Origin: Megaustenia siamemsis
Lineage: Eukaryota; Mollusca; Gastropoda; Stylommatophora; Ariophantidae
Assembly: GCA_032433765.1 (NCBI GenBank)
Contig: JAVIAB010000101.1
Span: forward strand, 62,646,092 to 62,710,091
Length of the DNA: 64,000 nucleotides
Direction of reading: 5' to 3'
Part shown: positions 10,126 through 22,479 of the stretch, one piece after another
Numbering within the stretch: position 1 is the stretch's first letter
How the letters are laid out: each line of letters starts with the position of its first letter
Made by a program: the position numbers and the translations under genes
The notes under the pieces: model-generated
Seen by the model: only the letters and a program-made list of their open reading frames with translations
What the model was told of the DNA's origin: nothing
Databases searched by the model: none

Positions 10126-12214
10126 CCTAAGCTAGTCTTCTTTTTATTTGGCGCTCCCTAGAGTTGTCTGCTCGTGGCAATGAACTAATTTCAGCCAAAA
10201 CCAGTGTCCGCAATCTCTTAGATCCCATTGTCCATGATACCCTCCGTTAAGTGAAACTTGACTGTAGATAACATTGTAGAACTAATTGTATTTCCTATAA
10301 TTGCACATATTTTCCGCTTTGCCGTATTCTCATTTTCCCACCATCATCCTTTTAACATTGAGAGGAAATTCAGTGCTCCTTTGTTGAATTGTTTATCTTG
10401 TTACTTCATTTCTCGATAAATATCACTGGGTAAGCATCAGTCGAGTGTGCAAAATGAAGGAATGAACGGCTCTAACGTCAGTGCAGGTCTTCATGTGAAC
10501 ATCGGGTGTGGAAATAAAACAGTGAAGAGCAAACGAAACTCAGAAGAAAAACAGATAATAATAAGAGCTTAACTATGAGCTTAACAACAAAACTAGGCCG
10601 TGCTGTGAGAGTGAGTGTGGACGTGAGAGTTGTGATTCCCGTCTTATGTGTTGTCCTCTACCTGACGGGAATGGACCCTTCATGTATTAAATAGCGGGCA
10701 TTAATCCCAGTTTCAGTTTCCTTTTAGCCATAAATTGCTGATCGTATTTCTCAGGCATTATTACGTATCATTCATGAACATATTGTCCAGATCTAAAATT
10801 GCTAAATTACGTTGTGATGAAGATTGTGCTGTAGAGTGCTTGTTGCTTGTACTTTTATATTTCCCTTTAAATAACAGTTGTGGCATCTAATTAATATTGT
10901 TACACCCTTTGTTGTATATGAATTATATTTCAGCTGCTTGTGTATAGTTGCATGTCGCTGTACTTTCATGTGATTAAAATTTTTCTAGCTGTTTTGATTT
11001 TTTTCTGCTGTCAATTATTCTGTTTTAATTCTGTTTATATTCTGTTTATTTTCTGCTTATATTAAACTTTATTCATTACTGCTATTTTGCTCACGTTGAT
11101 TGCTATTTTGTTTTGGGTTCTAAGACTGGTAATTAAATGTCATGTCGTTGCATGTCTTATTTGTTGTATTGGAGCGATGATTGCTTGTAGGTGCCTGCTA
11201 CTTCGTTAATCGCTGTCTCTGGTAGACACACCTACATATGTAGCCTCAATTAAGCTTACCTATAGGGAAGACAGATAGTACACAACCCTTGTTTTATTCC
11301 TGTTTTGAATTCAGTTGTATTGCTACTCTGCCTAGGCAGCTTATTTCATTTTAGACATGTTTACATAAGTTGACTTGATTGGCTTACTTTGTATTTGTTT
11401 AATGACTTCAATAATTGTTTTATGTCAACACAAAACAATACCCACCAACAAACATCTTATATAGAACATATATATTCCCACACTCTATTCTAAATGTCAA
11501 GCTTAGTCACTCACCACTAAACATTTAAGAAAACGTGTCACCACATATATGTGCTGTCTGAGAAAAGCGCTTGGAGTGACCAGAAATGGAAAAATAATAA
11601 ACAACATTTTAATAGAAAGCATTGAGTCCTTCTTAAACTACATACAGAAACAATACATACAATGATTGCACATCTAGAAATAATAATGTTTTGATATTCC
11701 GATTGTTTACGATGAATGATGATATCGTATGATGGAGAACCTTGCGATTCCTTACCTAACAAGTAATCTATTTTAAAAAAGTAGAAGGGAATAAAGTAAA
11801 GGCAGGCCCAGAGTAAGATGGACCGATAACATAAACAGAAACGTTGCGAGAACATAAACTGGCAATAATTGACGCTGCCAGCAAGGCGAGAACCACATCT
11901 TTTTACCTCCCTGGACAAGGGTACGATTACAGGATTAAGGGAATAATGAATATCTTATCTGTTAAATTTATTGAATGATTTGTCTGTGTCATTTAACGAT
12001 GTAATTGTGGTATAACATGTTTTTGGATTAAAAAAAAAATATATATTGTTCTGCTCGTTTTTTTTTCTTTCAGTGAATTATGCACTGGTATATTCTATAT
12101 TTTTTCGAATTCCATTTGAGAGTCTCATATTTATTTGTTGTTCAATAGTAGGTCCCATTCTTTTCTCTATTTTGGAGTACACATTTCAAGCTTTGCTAAG
12201 AAGGAATGCCACTT
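10126..12214. other. Intronic stretch, no feature recognised
   Basis: About 2 kb of AT-rich, T-rich plus-strand sequence without SINE, LINE or tandem signal that I can place. Several pyrimidine-rich AG sites are present (for example tttccttttAG at 10733), but none is followed by an in-phase GTRAG donor within 60 bases. Confidence 0.5.
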
Positions 12215-12690
12215 TATTTATTCTTCAACTTCCTCTTTCTTTCAACTCCCTGTGGGGCATATGTCTTTAACAAACACTTCTCAAGCTGTTCTGTTTCTTG
12301 CTATTTTCTTGAGATCATTCCATGTTCTCCCCATCATCTTCATCTCTAACTCCACTTGTTCTCTCCAATAATATTTTGTTCTTCCTCGTTGTCTTTTCCC
12401 CTGGGGATTAAAAAAAACGGCCTGCCATGTAATACTTTCAGTTGACTTTCGCAATATGTGTCCTATCCAGCGCCATCGACTTCGTTGTATATATTTGTCA
12501 ACTGGGTTTTTGGCTAGTACTTTAAAAAAATTCCATGCTAGTGATTTTGTCCTGCCCTCCCCATAGCTTTATGTTGCTAAAGCATCCTTTAAAGCAGGTT
12601 TGTATCTTCGTGATTGTCATTTTTTTCATGTTTCTACAAGTTTCTCTACCATGTAATAGGACGGACTTAACATTGGAGCTGAACATTTTT
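12215..12690 (-). mobile_element. LINE-P 3' copy
   Basis: On the minus strand it matches the copies at 14.4 kb and 45.9 kb: CACAGGGAGTTGAAAG near the end, KTWNDLKKIAR-like and RRWRWIGHILRK-like coding, and a (GAA)n-type tail. All frames are broken. The family belongs to the non-LTR group whose proteins end in WxNPxGKRKRGRxxxTWRRxLE-like motifs. Confidence 0.75.
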
Positions 12691-12892
12691 ATAATTTCAT
12701 TTATTACAGTCTTCGATTTCCATTATTTTTTGTTCCATTTTGGTAAACTAATAAATTATAAAAACATGGATTGCATAAAATTATGGCAATATAGGCTAAA
12801 ATTTTAACATATTTAACATTTTTTTAAAAAACATTTCTAACAATTCTAATTTGACATAACATTTTTTAAACATGTTAATAGAACTGATATAG

Positions 12893-13573
12893 TAAGAAAA
12901 CAGATGCAATGGTCATATCGAAGAAACAATCATCACGAGTATGCAGCATAAAAATAAACATGACAAATTTGAAGCAAGTGCAACGCGTCAAATAACTTGG
13001 TCACAATAATAACATCGGATGGAAGATGCACCATGGAAATAAAAAGTAGAATAGCTCAGACCAAAATAGCATTTCAGAAAAGGAAAAACATCTTATGCAA
13101 CAAATCTATGTCAATAGAAATGAGAAAGATAGTTCATCGGTGCTATATATAATCAATTCTATCCTATGGAAGAGAAACATGGACAGTAGACAAACTAATG
13201 AAAAATCGATTAGAGGCCACAGAGAGGGGATTTCTCGGAAGAATGTTGAAAGTTCACTGGACAGCTAAAAAGACCAATGAGGAAATTCTCAAAGAGGCCA
13301 ACACAAAAAGGCAGCTCCTAAAAAACACCAGAAAGAAACAATCAACATTTTTCGGGCACATCATGAGAAGAGGAAAGTTGGAATACTTGGTAACAACTGG
13401 CTAAATAAAAGGAAAGAGAGATCGCGGATGACATAGAGAGAAAATACTGGATAGCTTGTTGTCATTGCATGGAAAGCAGTCAACAACAGAACTGATACGA
13501 TGCACTGTAGATAGAAGATTGTGGAAGGACATGATCGCCTACGCCAAACGGTATGGTATATGATGATGAATAG
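12893..13573 (+). mobile_element. RTE-2 LINE, 5'-truncated 3' copy
   Basis: It starts in KTDAMVISKKQSSRVCSIKIN, passes ITSDGRCTMEIKSRIAQ, ILSYGRETWTVDK, FLGRMLKVHWTAKKTNEEILK and GHIMRRGKLEYLVTTG, and ends RRLWKDMIAYAKRYGI-stop, the stop merging with a short TGATGATGA tail. It has several stops (13151, 13403). Confidence 0.9.
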
Positions 13574-13681
13574 AACTGGTAAGACTCGCAATATTGCACT
13601 TTGACAGTAGTAACATCGAATAGTGTGTCTGTTTAAAACTGTACTTGTATTAGCAATTAAATCTTCCCTTTACCTTCCAAG

Positions 13682-13711
13682 GTTAACAAAATGATTGCAG
13701 GATTGCGTGCA
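13682..13711 (+). CDS. Micro-exon 6, 30 bp (VNKMIAGLRA)
   Basis: A strong acceptor (cttccctttaccttccaAG) and donor GTAAGT at 13712. It reads VNKMIAGLRA, with Gly at residue 7. An internal AG at 13699-13700 would leave 11 bp, out of phase. With exon 5 it forms ISNFVLK-VNKMIAGLRA. Confidence 0.75.
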
Positions 13712-13969
13712 GTAAGTAAAATGATAATTTACTAGCCAGAATGTGAACACAAGCAGTTATATGATTTACACTGTTTTACTCGTCTTAATGAGTAACAGCC
13801 CATGCAAGAACACTTTTCTGCAATGTGTTTAATTATAATTAAATTGTACACTAGATGACATTTTTAATGAAATACATATTATAATAACAAGTGTACAAGA
13901 TATACATATTGAACAGAACTGGCTCATAAACCAAATATTACAGTAAAAATGGAAATACTATGAGCGCGT

Positions 13970-14240
13970 CAAAAGACATGATGGGATGAAAAAAAACAAC
14001 AATGGAAGGCATGGTGCAAGCAACAGACCAAGAACAATGTTATTTCTATATATTAAACTGGGTAAACGGTGAAGTGGAAAGTTTGGCTAGAGACATAGTT
14101 TTGTTCAGGCACGCTGTGATGACTGCAACATTCAGAAAAGTGCAAGCGACCCTGATGAATTTGACGAACAGCTTCTCTCGTGGCTGATTCTGTTAATGTC
14201 GTTTCTCACTTCTTGTTGTAGAGGAAGGATGATGATGATG
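13970..14240 (+). mobile_element. Possible LINE 3' end with (GAT)n tail
   Basis: It reads SLARDIVLFRHAVMTATFRK near 14,085, similar to ARDxxxFRxAVM ends of RTE-like proteins (compare ARDIDFIRKAIMS at 36.9 kb), and finishes at GATGATGATGATG near 14,240. The upstream part is not recognisable. Confidence 0.45.
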
Positions 14241-14394
14241 AAACTTTACGACTTACATTGGAACCATTTATGTTTAAAATATGTTATGTCTCTCTTTATT
14301 TATTCTCTCCTCCCTACACGAAATGGAAACATATTCGTCTAGATGCTTCTTTTTCCAGTTGTACAAGTCCCTAATGGGCATTTTACACACATGC

Positions 14395-14830
14395 TTGCAT
14401 CTCCTTCTTCTTCTACTATTTTTTAGCTCCCAGTAGAGCATAGGTCTTCAACAAACACTTTCCATGTCGTTCTATTTTTTGCAAATTCTTTTAAGATCAT
14501 TCCATTCTTCTCCATCATCTTCATCTCTACTTCTTTCTGCCTTCTCCAAGAATTCCTTGGTCTTCCTCTTTGTCTTTTCCCCTGGGAATTCCAAAAAGGG
14601 CATGTTGTGTCATACTCTCAGTTGGCTTCCGTAGTGTGTGTCCTATCCAGCGCATCGTCTTCGCTGTATCTCTTTATCCACTGGTGTTTGACTAGTACAT
14701 TTCCAGAATTCTATGTTAGTGATTTTGTCCTGCCATTTCCACATATTTTCATACCTAAAGTTGACTTTATTATTGTATCTTTTAAAATACTCAGCTCTAT
14801 GCACATTCACTGTCTAGTGATGGGAGTATC
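14395..14830 (-). mobile_element. LINE-P 3' copy
   Basis: Minus-strand copy with tail AGAAGAAGAAGGA at about 14,400 and the block CTCTACTGGGAGCTAAAAAA. It codes for a WNDLKRICKK-like end, RGKDKEEDQGILGEGRKK-like stretch and RCAGxDTHYGSQLRV in a broken frame. It aligns along its length with the copy at 12.2 kb. Confidence 0.8.
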
Positions 14831-14960
14831 TCATCCAACATGACCAAACGACCATGTTCCAATAATTTACGCACATGTAGATTCCATCAAATCTGATTAT
14901 ACATTTATATTTATCGTTTTGCTTTTTTTCATTTTACGCTACCATAAGATATGTGTAGAA

Positions 14961-15200
14961 CGAAAATACGCCGATTGGCGTATAGGGAATATGGTGTTAG
15001 TGACCACAATTGTTATAGACCTTCGGCACATGATTTTTGGTGTAAAATGGTCTGTATTACTCCCGTGACGCTTTACCTTCCCAGAAAACATCCGGTACCC
15101 ATTTTAGGCTTGGTGAACGTGGAAGCCTTCGATCAGGACCCAACCCTACCTCTTGTCCAGTGTAGTCCAACTCACCAACAACCAAGCTAACGCGGCTCCC
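14961..15200 (-). mobile_element. SINE-A, tRNA-derived
   Basis: The minus-strand head GGGAGCCGCGTTAGCTTGG is at 15,200 and a GGTCCTGATCGAAGG region replaces the usual B-box. The body has GGATGTTTTCTGGGAAGGTAA and the 3' end is TATACGCCAATCGGCGTATTTTCG. It is more diverged than the other copies and no duplication is visible. Confidence 0.85.
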
Positions 15201-15502
15201 TACAATAAAACAGATCATTGTATAAATCATGTGTAAAAAGGCAGCCCTCTTTATTCGTTAATCTTTTTACTATGAAACTGTGCCTCACTATCACCAGCTA
15301 TTGCGGTTGTAGGTGGGTAAATGAAAGGTCTGGTATTCCCACCAACAGTCTGAAACAATGCCACTTTCAGTAGTGGTGAAAATATCAACAGTTTGACTTC
15401 AACAACAAACTAACTTATATCCTGACAAAGTGATGGTGCTATAATGTAACTACTTTGAAATGTATGTCTTTGTTCTAAGCGAAATTATAAAATCTTCTTT
15501 TT

Positions 15503-15565
15503 CATCATCATCATCATGTGCCGTAACGGTTGGCGTAGGTGTTCATGTCCTTCCACAGGATTGTG
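15503..15565 (-). mobile_element. RTE-2 LINE, very short 3' end
   Basis: CATCATCATCATCATGTGCCG followed by the complement of the RTE-2 last codons (YANRYGT and KDMN regions). Only about 60 bp remain before the match stops. Confidence 0.75.
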
Positions 15566-15895
15566 TTTGGACATAATTCATCTAGACAATCTAAGAGGGG
15601 AGTTGGCCATTTCTTTCCTTCTTGGCAGTGACTACTAGTCGGAGATCGCAGCCATTGTCTCTATACATGAGATTCCCTGCCTGCCATCACGGAGTAGAGA
15701 CCATAACCGGTACTACATGTCGGCTGTTCCCACAACACCATCCACCACCCGCTTCAATGGCTTCACGTAACCCTGATAGGGGTGCTAAACGGGAGCTCCA
15801 CCTTGCCCAAGGGAGTCCTGAAGAGTAGCGAAGGAAAGTAGACGTCTTACTCCCTCTTTGGTAGGGCAGAACTCTACTCCACTAACCTTTCTTCT
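15566..15895. other. Unidentified GC-richer segment
   Basis: Around 15,600-15,860 the G+C content is raised (blocks such as CACCATCCACCACCCGCTTC). The 68-residue open frame at 15,622-15,828 has no recognisable motif. It may be part of an unidentified repeat. Confidence 0.35.
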
Positions 15896-15902
15896 TTTTT
15901 AG

Positions 15903-15923
15903 CTGGGACAATTTGCAATCAAT
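15903..15923 (+). CDS. Micro-exon 7, 21 bp (LGQFAIN)
   Basis: One of the strongest acceptors in the window (ctaacctttcttcttttttAG) and donor GTAAGT at 15,924. It reads LGQFAIN; the aromatic at residue 4 and Ala at 5 match exons 3 and 5. The possible terminal exon at 60.06 kb also starts LGQ. Confidence 0.78.
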
Positions 15924-16336
15924 GTAAGTAGCATGAACAGAAAGAGCATGGATGTGCATGAAATAGCATCATATTTAAAAATGTGTAATTCCCCCCCCCC
16001 CCAAAACCCCCCAAAAAATGGTTGGCTAATTAAAAAATATATATATAAAACATCGTTATTGTGTATGTGTATATGGTCAATGAATCGCAACGATGTGTCG
16101 ATGTGCAGCTTGCGCCCAAACACAATATAAGGCGTCTAGTACGATTGCTACTGTGGCAGTTTATATCTCAAAGAAACGACTGCTACTATGGTGTATAGTA
16201 TTAATGTCAATGTGTCATTCTAAAGAGAAATGTATGTTATAGTCACTGAGAGTATATGGTTATGTCATAATACTGTTGCAAATCGTGTTCGTTAACAGAT
16301 GTCACTTAGTGTTTATTCCAGTTATGTTGCATTTAT

Positions 16337-18755
16337 CATCATCAAGTACCATGCCTGCTGGCTTAGGTGATCATGTCTCTCCACAACTTTCGGTCTCGGC
16401 AGTTATTTATTATTTCTGTTGTTGACCTTCTGCCAAGCCATTCTCTTAAGATATCTGGTATCTTTTCTCTTTGCTTCCCTCTATCTCTACGTCCCTCAAT
16501 ATTTCCAGTGGTTAAAATATATTCCAGCGGCTCTCTTCTCATTACATTGCCAAAAAATGATGATTGTCTATTCCTAATACTGGAACTTTCCCTGGGCAGA
16601 TAAAAAGACCAATGAGGAAGTTCTCAAAGAGGCCAACACAAAAAGGCAGCTCTTAAAAAACATCAGAAAGAAGCAATCAACATTTTTCGGGCACATCATG
16701 AGAAGAGGAAAGTTAGAATACTTGGTTACAACTGGCAAAATAGAAGGAAAGAGAGATCGCGGACGACAAAGAGAGACAATAGTGGATATCTTGGTGTCAT
16801 AGCATGGAAAACAGTCAACAACAGAACTGATACGATGCACTGTAGATAGAAGATTGTGGAAGGACATAATCGCCTACGCCAACCGGCAGGGTACATGATG
16901 ATGATGAATACTGGAAATTAGCTCTCTTTTTGCTTTGGCCTCTTTCAGGAATTTTTGATTATTCTTCTTAGATGTCCATGGTATTCTCAGCAATCTTCTG
17001 TAACACCACATTTGAACAGACTCCAGTTAATTCCTTGTCTGTTATCCTATTGTTCATGATTCACATCCATATGTTAAGACTGGCTCTACATCACATATAA
17101 GAACTCTTTTTCTTGTTTGTTTTGCCAAAAATGGATTGCATAGTATCTTCCTCATTTTTTTGGAAAGCTGCTTTTACCTGAGCAATTCTGCATCTCACCT
17201 CTGTTGTACATCTTCCGTCTGAAGTTAACAAAGTTCCCAAATATTTAAATTCATTTACCTGTTTTAATAGTGTTCCACTTGTCTTTATTTTGCACTGAAG
17301 TGATGTCTTTTTCGTTGTTATTACCATTATTTTTGTCTTTTTGCTTTTAAGAATGTGTCCTTTATTGTTTGCTTCCTTTCACTATAATGTCTATCATTTC
17401 TTGTAACTCATTTTCACTCTTAGCCATTGAGATATATAATATGACTTCCGATTATTATTCCATGCATTTCCCTTAAATAATCGCACTATAAATATTAAAT
17501 AAATCTGGTGACAGCACACAACCTTGTCTAACACCCTGTTTTATTTGTTGAAACATTTCCAATTGGTTTCCAGTTCATATGGCCGTTGTTTGTTGCCAGT
17601 ACATGTTCTTTATTATTCTTAGATCTTTGTTGTCTACGCTTATGCTTTCTAAAATGTTGATTATTTCTTGGTGCTTTTCTTTGTCAAATGCTTTGGTATA
17701 ATCTATGAAGCATAGGTATAGATATGTTTGTGTGTTCACGTCTATGGCTCTTTCTACTAAAGATCGTATGATGCATATGACATTGCTTGTTCCTTTACCT
17801 CTAAAAAAAACCACGTTCTTCATCGCTAATTTCTGGACTGATTTTGTTTCGCACTCTTTGCATGATGATTCTTAGTAATATCTTAGTTATTTGACTTCAT
17901 AAAGCATATTGTGCGATGATCATAGCATTCAATCGCACCAGATTTCTTTGGAAGGGCTATGAATATTGATTTGATCTGCTCGTCTGTTATATATACTGTG
18001 TTGTAGATATCATTCAATTTTTAAATTATTATTTATATTCCAAAATCACCCGTGGCTTCAATCTGTTCTGTAGTTATATTATCTGGTCCACTAGCTTTTC
18101 CTGCTTTCATATTGCGTAAGGTGTCTTCCACTTCTTCTTTGAGTATTTCTGGTCCTTCTCAATTAGCCTTAATATTTACTTATGTACGTTCATTATAATC
18201 TTTAATGAGATTCTTAATGTATTCTGTCCATCGTTCCCTTATGCTTTCTTGTGCAATCAATATTTCTCAGTCCTTTGATCTTAAACATCCACTTTTTGAT
18301 TGCGTTGTTCTCGCTGTTAATTCTTCAATTTTTTTTTGTACATAGCTTTGGCATCCCCATTTTGTTGCATTTCAATCTCTTTGCATCTCTGTTTCAGCCA
18401 TGTTTCTTTTCTTTCATTGCATTTTATTACAATTTCTTTATTTAATCTCTTATACTTATCTTTTTTTTCTTTATATCTTCTTCTTGTATCCATTAGCTGC
18501 AAAATGTCATCTGTCATCCATTTCTTTCTTGATTTTTGTCCTCACTGGTGGTATTAACTATTTTGACGTTTGTTACTTTGATTCTTTAAGCATTTCCCAT
18601 TGTTCATCAATACATTTATGTTCTGTATTGCATTGTACTGGTTCTGAAATGTGATTTTGTATTTGTCCTGCAACTTCTTGTCTGATACCCCAGCCTTTGT
18701 TTTAGTTCGTTTCCTTCCATTGCTATGTCTGCTCCGTATTATTGGTATCACCTGA
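16337..18755 (-). pseudogene. RTE-1 LINE, longest RTE-1 copy, split by RTE-2
   Basis: Starting from the 5' side on the minus strand it carries the linker between endonuclease and RT (DDILQLMDTRRRYKEKKDKYK near 18.5 kb), RT fingers and palm (YLCFIDYTKAFDKEKHQEI near 17.7 kb, first catalytic Asp region), MVITTKKTSLQCKIKTS, QVNEFKYLGTLLTSDGRCT near 17.25 kb, and the C-terminus with a CATCATCA tail at 16,337. The endonuclease is missing. Many stops and frameshifts are present. It is interrupted at 16,586-16,906 by an RTE-2 fragment in the opposite direction. Confidence 0.9.
16586..16906 (+). mobile_element. RTE-2 LINE fragment nested in RTE-1
   Basis: A plus-strand RTE-2 3' end (KKTNEEVLKEANTKRQLLKNI..., LEYLVTTGKIEGKRDRGRQ, RRLWKDIIAYANRQGT) ending in ATGATGATG. 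AATACTGGAA occurs at 16,576-16,585 and 16,907-16,916 as the target-site duplication, and the host RTE-1 sequence resumes exactly after it. RTE-2 was therefore active after this RTE-1 copy inserted. Confidence 0.93.
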
Positions 18756-18829
18756 ATGAACAAAGTGACAAACGTGGAGGTTTGAACTCGCACATGCCTC
18801 CCGAATATCTACACTCTGCTCAAATAATA

Positions 18830-19070
18830 CAGGTTACTTTGCATGGTCACGCGCACCATATGAAAGACTGTCGCATACCAGAATATTTACTATTTGATCA
18901 ACTAGCATATGGGAAATGTACTAGGGGGCGCCCAAAACTTCCATTTTTTTTACGTGTGTATACGTGGCGGGAAAACACTTAACATAAACCCTGCAGCATG
19001 AGAAGAGAGAGCTGCAGACTGCAGTCTTTGGAAACGCATTATAAAGCTCCAAATCAAACAGGAAACAGAG
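18830..19070 (+). mobile_element. LINE-Q 3' fragment
   Basis: It reads HGHAHHMKDCRIPEYLLFDQ, LAYGKCTRGRPKL, then after a frameshift NINPAA-, ESCRLQSLE-like words. This is the C-terminal zinc-knuckle-like and tail region of a CR1/L2-like protein (GHVxRMxDGRIPKxLLYGxL), also seen on the minus strand at 48.0-48.3 kb. Confidence 0.75.
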
Positions 19071-19714
19071 GGATTCATAGAAAAAAAAAGAATTCACAGC
19101 GAATGAAAAGAAACAATAACATTTCCTAGGGTCCTGCAATTCCGAAGTCAGTTTTGACTGACGGAGGCTACTACTAGATCGTTTTACTTTGACACGTTCT
19201 TCATACATTGTGATATTCCTGGCTAACACTTTTTCACGTTGCAGATTCAAGTGACTAGAACACTCTTCACTGTTTATTGAACTAGAAAGTTTCTCTCTTT
19301 GTCTGAGACCACATTTCAATTTTAAATTCCCTCTTCCATCAATCAACGATCATCGATCAGACATCTTCTGTCAGGAGAACAATTGATATGTTGAGAGTAC
19401 CAATATCTTCTGATAAATGATTGGCACCTTAACGCTGGATGACATTTAAGTAAAACATATTTAATATGTCGTATTCTTCATTGCGAGGTGGACATAACTC
19501 AGGATTTCTTGACATATTCGAGTATTTAATAAACGTTTCTTTAAAATATAGAACATTGCATGTTATTACTTTGTACTCTCAATGGATATAGTACTGACTT
19601 CACACACACTCTTGTTAGCACCTTTGCGACCGTCTATTGTCATAATGAAACGATAATGTGTTACATAAAACAAGTATTACACCATATATACAAATCAATT
19701 ACACTAAAATTAAA
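19071..19714. other. No recognisable feature
   Basis: AT-rich sequence between LINE-Q and an RTE-3 fragment. The 141-residue minus-strand open frame at 18,921-19,346 overlaps LINE-Q in the wrong strand and shows no motif. Confidence 0.45.
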
Positions 19715-20130
19715 AACATAAACAAAAATAATACTCAAAACCTAATAATGAATATTAAAGTTGAAGGAATACACCAGGAGACAGTTCAGAACTACAACTA
19801 CTTTGACCTTATAACCAGTGAAGGAAACTGTAAAATTAAAATAAATCAAAAGGATGGGAATGGCAAAAAAGTAATTTTAATGCCATGAAAAATAAACTAA
19901 CATCAAAACAAATAACACCAGGGCTTCACTGAGAGTAGCGAAATTGTGTATTTTCTCAATATGCTTTATGGTGCAGAAACACGAACATTAGACAAGAAAA
20001 CATAATTAAAGCCTTTGAAATGTGAATTTATAGAAGAATATGAAGAATTGGATGGAAGGAAAAGAAAACAAACGATGACGTCTTAAAACAACTAAAAATG
20101 AAAAAGTTAACTACTAAACACATTTCAAAC
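19715..20130 (+). mobile_element. RTE-3 LINE fragment
   Basis: It reads LIMNIKVEGIHQETVQNYNY, then ITSEGNCKIKIN, with later broken matches to MLYGAETRTLDKKT and RRICRIGWKEKKTNDDVLKQ. These match RTE-3 copies at 32.3 kb and 38.3 kb (VEGIHLETVQSYNYLGHTIT). Neither the end nor a tail is present. Confidence 0.78.
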
Positions 20131-20315
20131 AAGACAAATACGATCATCTCAGTAGAGGTTGTTTTTTCTGATTGTTCTTGCATCTAGGGTCCAGGACTGG
20201 CATTGGTAGTACAACCATTAACAGTAGGTTTAATAAACGTGTTGACATGTTCATATTAATAAACGTGTTGACATGTTCACATTAATAAACACAAATAATG
20301 TATATGTCTCCGTAG

Positions 20316-20345
20316 GCTCTTCCTTTGACGAATATAAAAGTGACG
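20316..20345 (+). CDS. Micro-exon 8, 30 bp (ALPLTNIKVT)
   Basis: The acceptor is tatatgtctccgtAG and the donor GTGAGT at 20,346. It reads ALPLTNIKVT. It follows exon 7 in the 21-plus-30 order but lacks the Gly at residue 7. Closely spaced repeats of AATAAACGTGTTGACATGTTC lie just upstream. Confidence 0.65.
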
Positions 20346-20907
20346 GTGAGTAATAACCACCATCTAAACCTGGCGAGATTGTATAGACAGACTCACCTAA
20401 CGTATGTGACTAGTCCAATCGTTACCTGTTTAATATTGCATCCAGTGGTGACAATATAAATTACACGGTTTTGATAAAACAAATATATATAGAGAAAAAA
20501 ACTGTATGTTTCAAGCATTACGTAATAAATGACGACATCAATTTGAACGATGTGACCAGTCTCTTATACCATGGCGTGGCGGGGGCAACAGGTGAAGTCT
20601 GGTACGAATTGAAACACGACCTATTTGTCCAACGACGGGACAGGTCATGCGAGTAAGTGCCTCTACCAAAGCTCTATCTAAGGGGAAGGACACTCCAGAA
20701 AGAAACCAATGCTGCAGTTACGAGTGAGAAAGTAAAGGTTAAGGGAAAACACGAGACAAAAACCACGGGCAGGGTGGGCCCAACAGCGCTGTGACGGTAT
20801 TCATCCAACGAGAAAGAAAACTCCTGCGTCAAACCTAGATCCAGCTTGTAGAAAACGGAGATTGTCAGCCACAGAGCAGGTTTAGGGGAAAAATCAGGAC
20901 ACACACG

Positions 20908-21975
20908 CATATACGAGTACTGACCGTGCTACCAGCTCATTGTGTGTCATGTTGCTGTACTTACCCCATCCATATACGGGTACTGACTATACGACCAGCT
21001 CATCGTTGTGTCATGTTGCTGTACTTACCCCATCCATATACGGGTACTGACTATACGACCAGCTCATCGTTGTGTCATGTTGCTGTACTTACCCCTCCAT
21101 ATACGGGTACTGACTATACGACCAGCTCATCGTTGTGTCATGTTGCTGTACTTACCCCTCCATATACGAGTACTGACTATACGACCAGCTCATCGTTGTG
21201 TCATGTTGCTGTACTTACCCCTCCATATACGAGTACTGACTATACGACCAGCTCATCGTTGTGTCATGTTGCTGTACTTACCCCTCCATATACGAGTACT
21301 GACTATACGACCAGCTCATCGTTGTGTCATGTTGCTGTACTTACCCCTCCATATACGAGTACTGACTATACGACCAGCTCATCGTTGTGTCATGTTGCTG
21401 TACTTACCCCTCCATATACGGGTACTGACTATACGACCAGCTCATCGTTGTGTCATGTTGCTGTACTTACCCCTCCATATACGAGTACTGACTATACGAC
21501 CAGCTCATAGTGTGTCATGTTGCTGTTCTTACCCCTCCATATACGAGTACTGACTATATTACCAGCTCATCGTTGTGTCATGTTGCTGTTCTTACCCCTC
21601 CATATACGAGTACTGACTATATTACCAGCTCATCGTTGTGTCATGTTGCTGTACTTACCCCTATATATACGAGTACTGACTATACGACCAGCTCATCGTT
21701 GTGTCATGTTGCTGTACTTACCCCTATATATACGAGTACTGACTATATTACCAGCTCATCGTTGTGTCATGTTGCTGTACTTACCCCTCCATATACGAGT
21801 ACTGACTATACGACCAGCTCATCGTTGTGTCATGTTGCTGTACTTACCCCTATATATACGAGTACTGACTATATTACCAGCTCATCGTTGTGTCATGTTG
21901 CTGTACTTACCCCTCCATATACGAGTACTGACAATACGACCAGCTCATCGTGTGTCATGTTGCTGTTCTTACCAC
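20908..21975 (+). repeat. 63-bp minisatellite, about 17 units
   Basis: The unit holds CATATACGAGTACTGACTAT, ACGACCAGCTCATCGTTGTG and TCATGTTGCTGTACTTACCC. The spacing between successive AGCTCATCGT words is 63. Because 63 is divisible by three, frames of 170 to 194 residues stay open (for example CHVAVLTPPYTSTDYTTSS), but they start and end inside the array. Single-base variants (CGACC/TTACC, CTCC/CTAT) recur in later units, showing local unit spread. Confidence 0.97.
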
Positions 21976-22437
21976 CACTTCATAAAACAAGATATGAGTC
22001 AAGTTCGCTTGATCACATGATTTGAAAGCTGAAGAAGAGGAAGAATATAGTCAAACAAGTTATCATGTTATTTTTTTCATTGACAGTATGTACACATATT
22101 TTACTGAATTTATTTAGCATTTATCTGCTATGTTCTAATTGTAATGATTGTTATACAACACAATTTCCTAAATGTGTTAGATCTGTCCCTTATTGATTCG
22201 ACTAATATCCGCGATATATGGTGACCAATTCCTAGTGATATTGGTCCCATTATAATAAAACATCAGCCACAATTTCAGTCATTCATATTAAGATGAAATA
22301 ATGTATCCGCTAGTGTAGTTTAGAACACTTCACTATTTTGGAAATCCATTCGTTCTTTCCTAAATATGTTATGTAGTTTATCAATGCATTTTAACATACA
22401 GTTACTGTGGATAACCACACCATTCTGTATTTATTAG

Positions 22438-22479
22438 ATAAAAGACTCAGTTCATGGAGTGGTGGGAAACACAACAAAT
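22438..22479 (+). CDS. Micro-exon 9, 42 bp (IKDSVHGVVGNTTN)
   Basis: The acceptor is caccattctgtatttattAG and the donor GTAAGT at 22,480. It reads IKDSVHGVVGNTTN and is the longest micro-exon. Two internal AGs would give 35 or 29 bp, both out of phase, supporting the 42-bp form. Confidence 0.65.

Noticed and set aside
12074..12090. Excellent acceptor (gtttttttttctttcAG) at 12,073-12,074
   Set aside because: The next GT sites give 14 bp or have non-consensus donors.
20590..20656. GTAAGT at 20,651 after an open frame (GVAGATGEVWYELKHDLFVQ)
   Set aside because: Every available acceptor gives a length not divisible by three, so it does not fit the gene.
20926..22025. Open frames of 167-194 residues (CHVAVLTPPYTSTDYTTSS repeats)
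   Set aside because: A 63-bp minisatellite, divisible by three; two frames are open in parallel.
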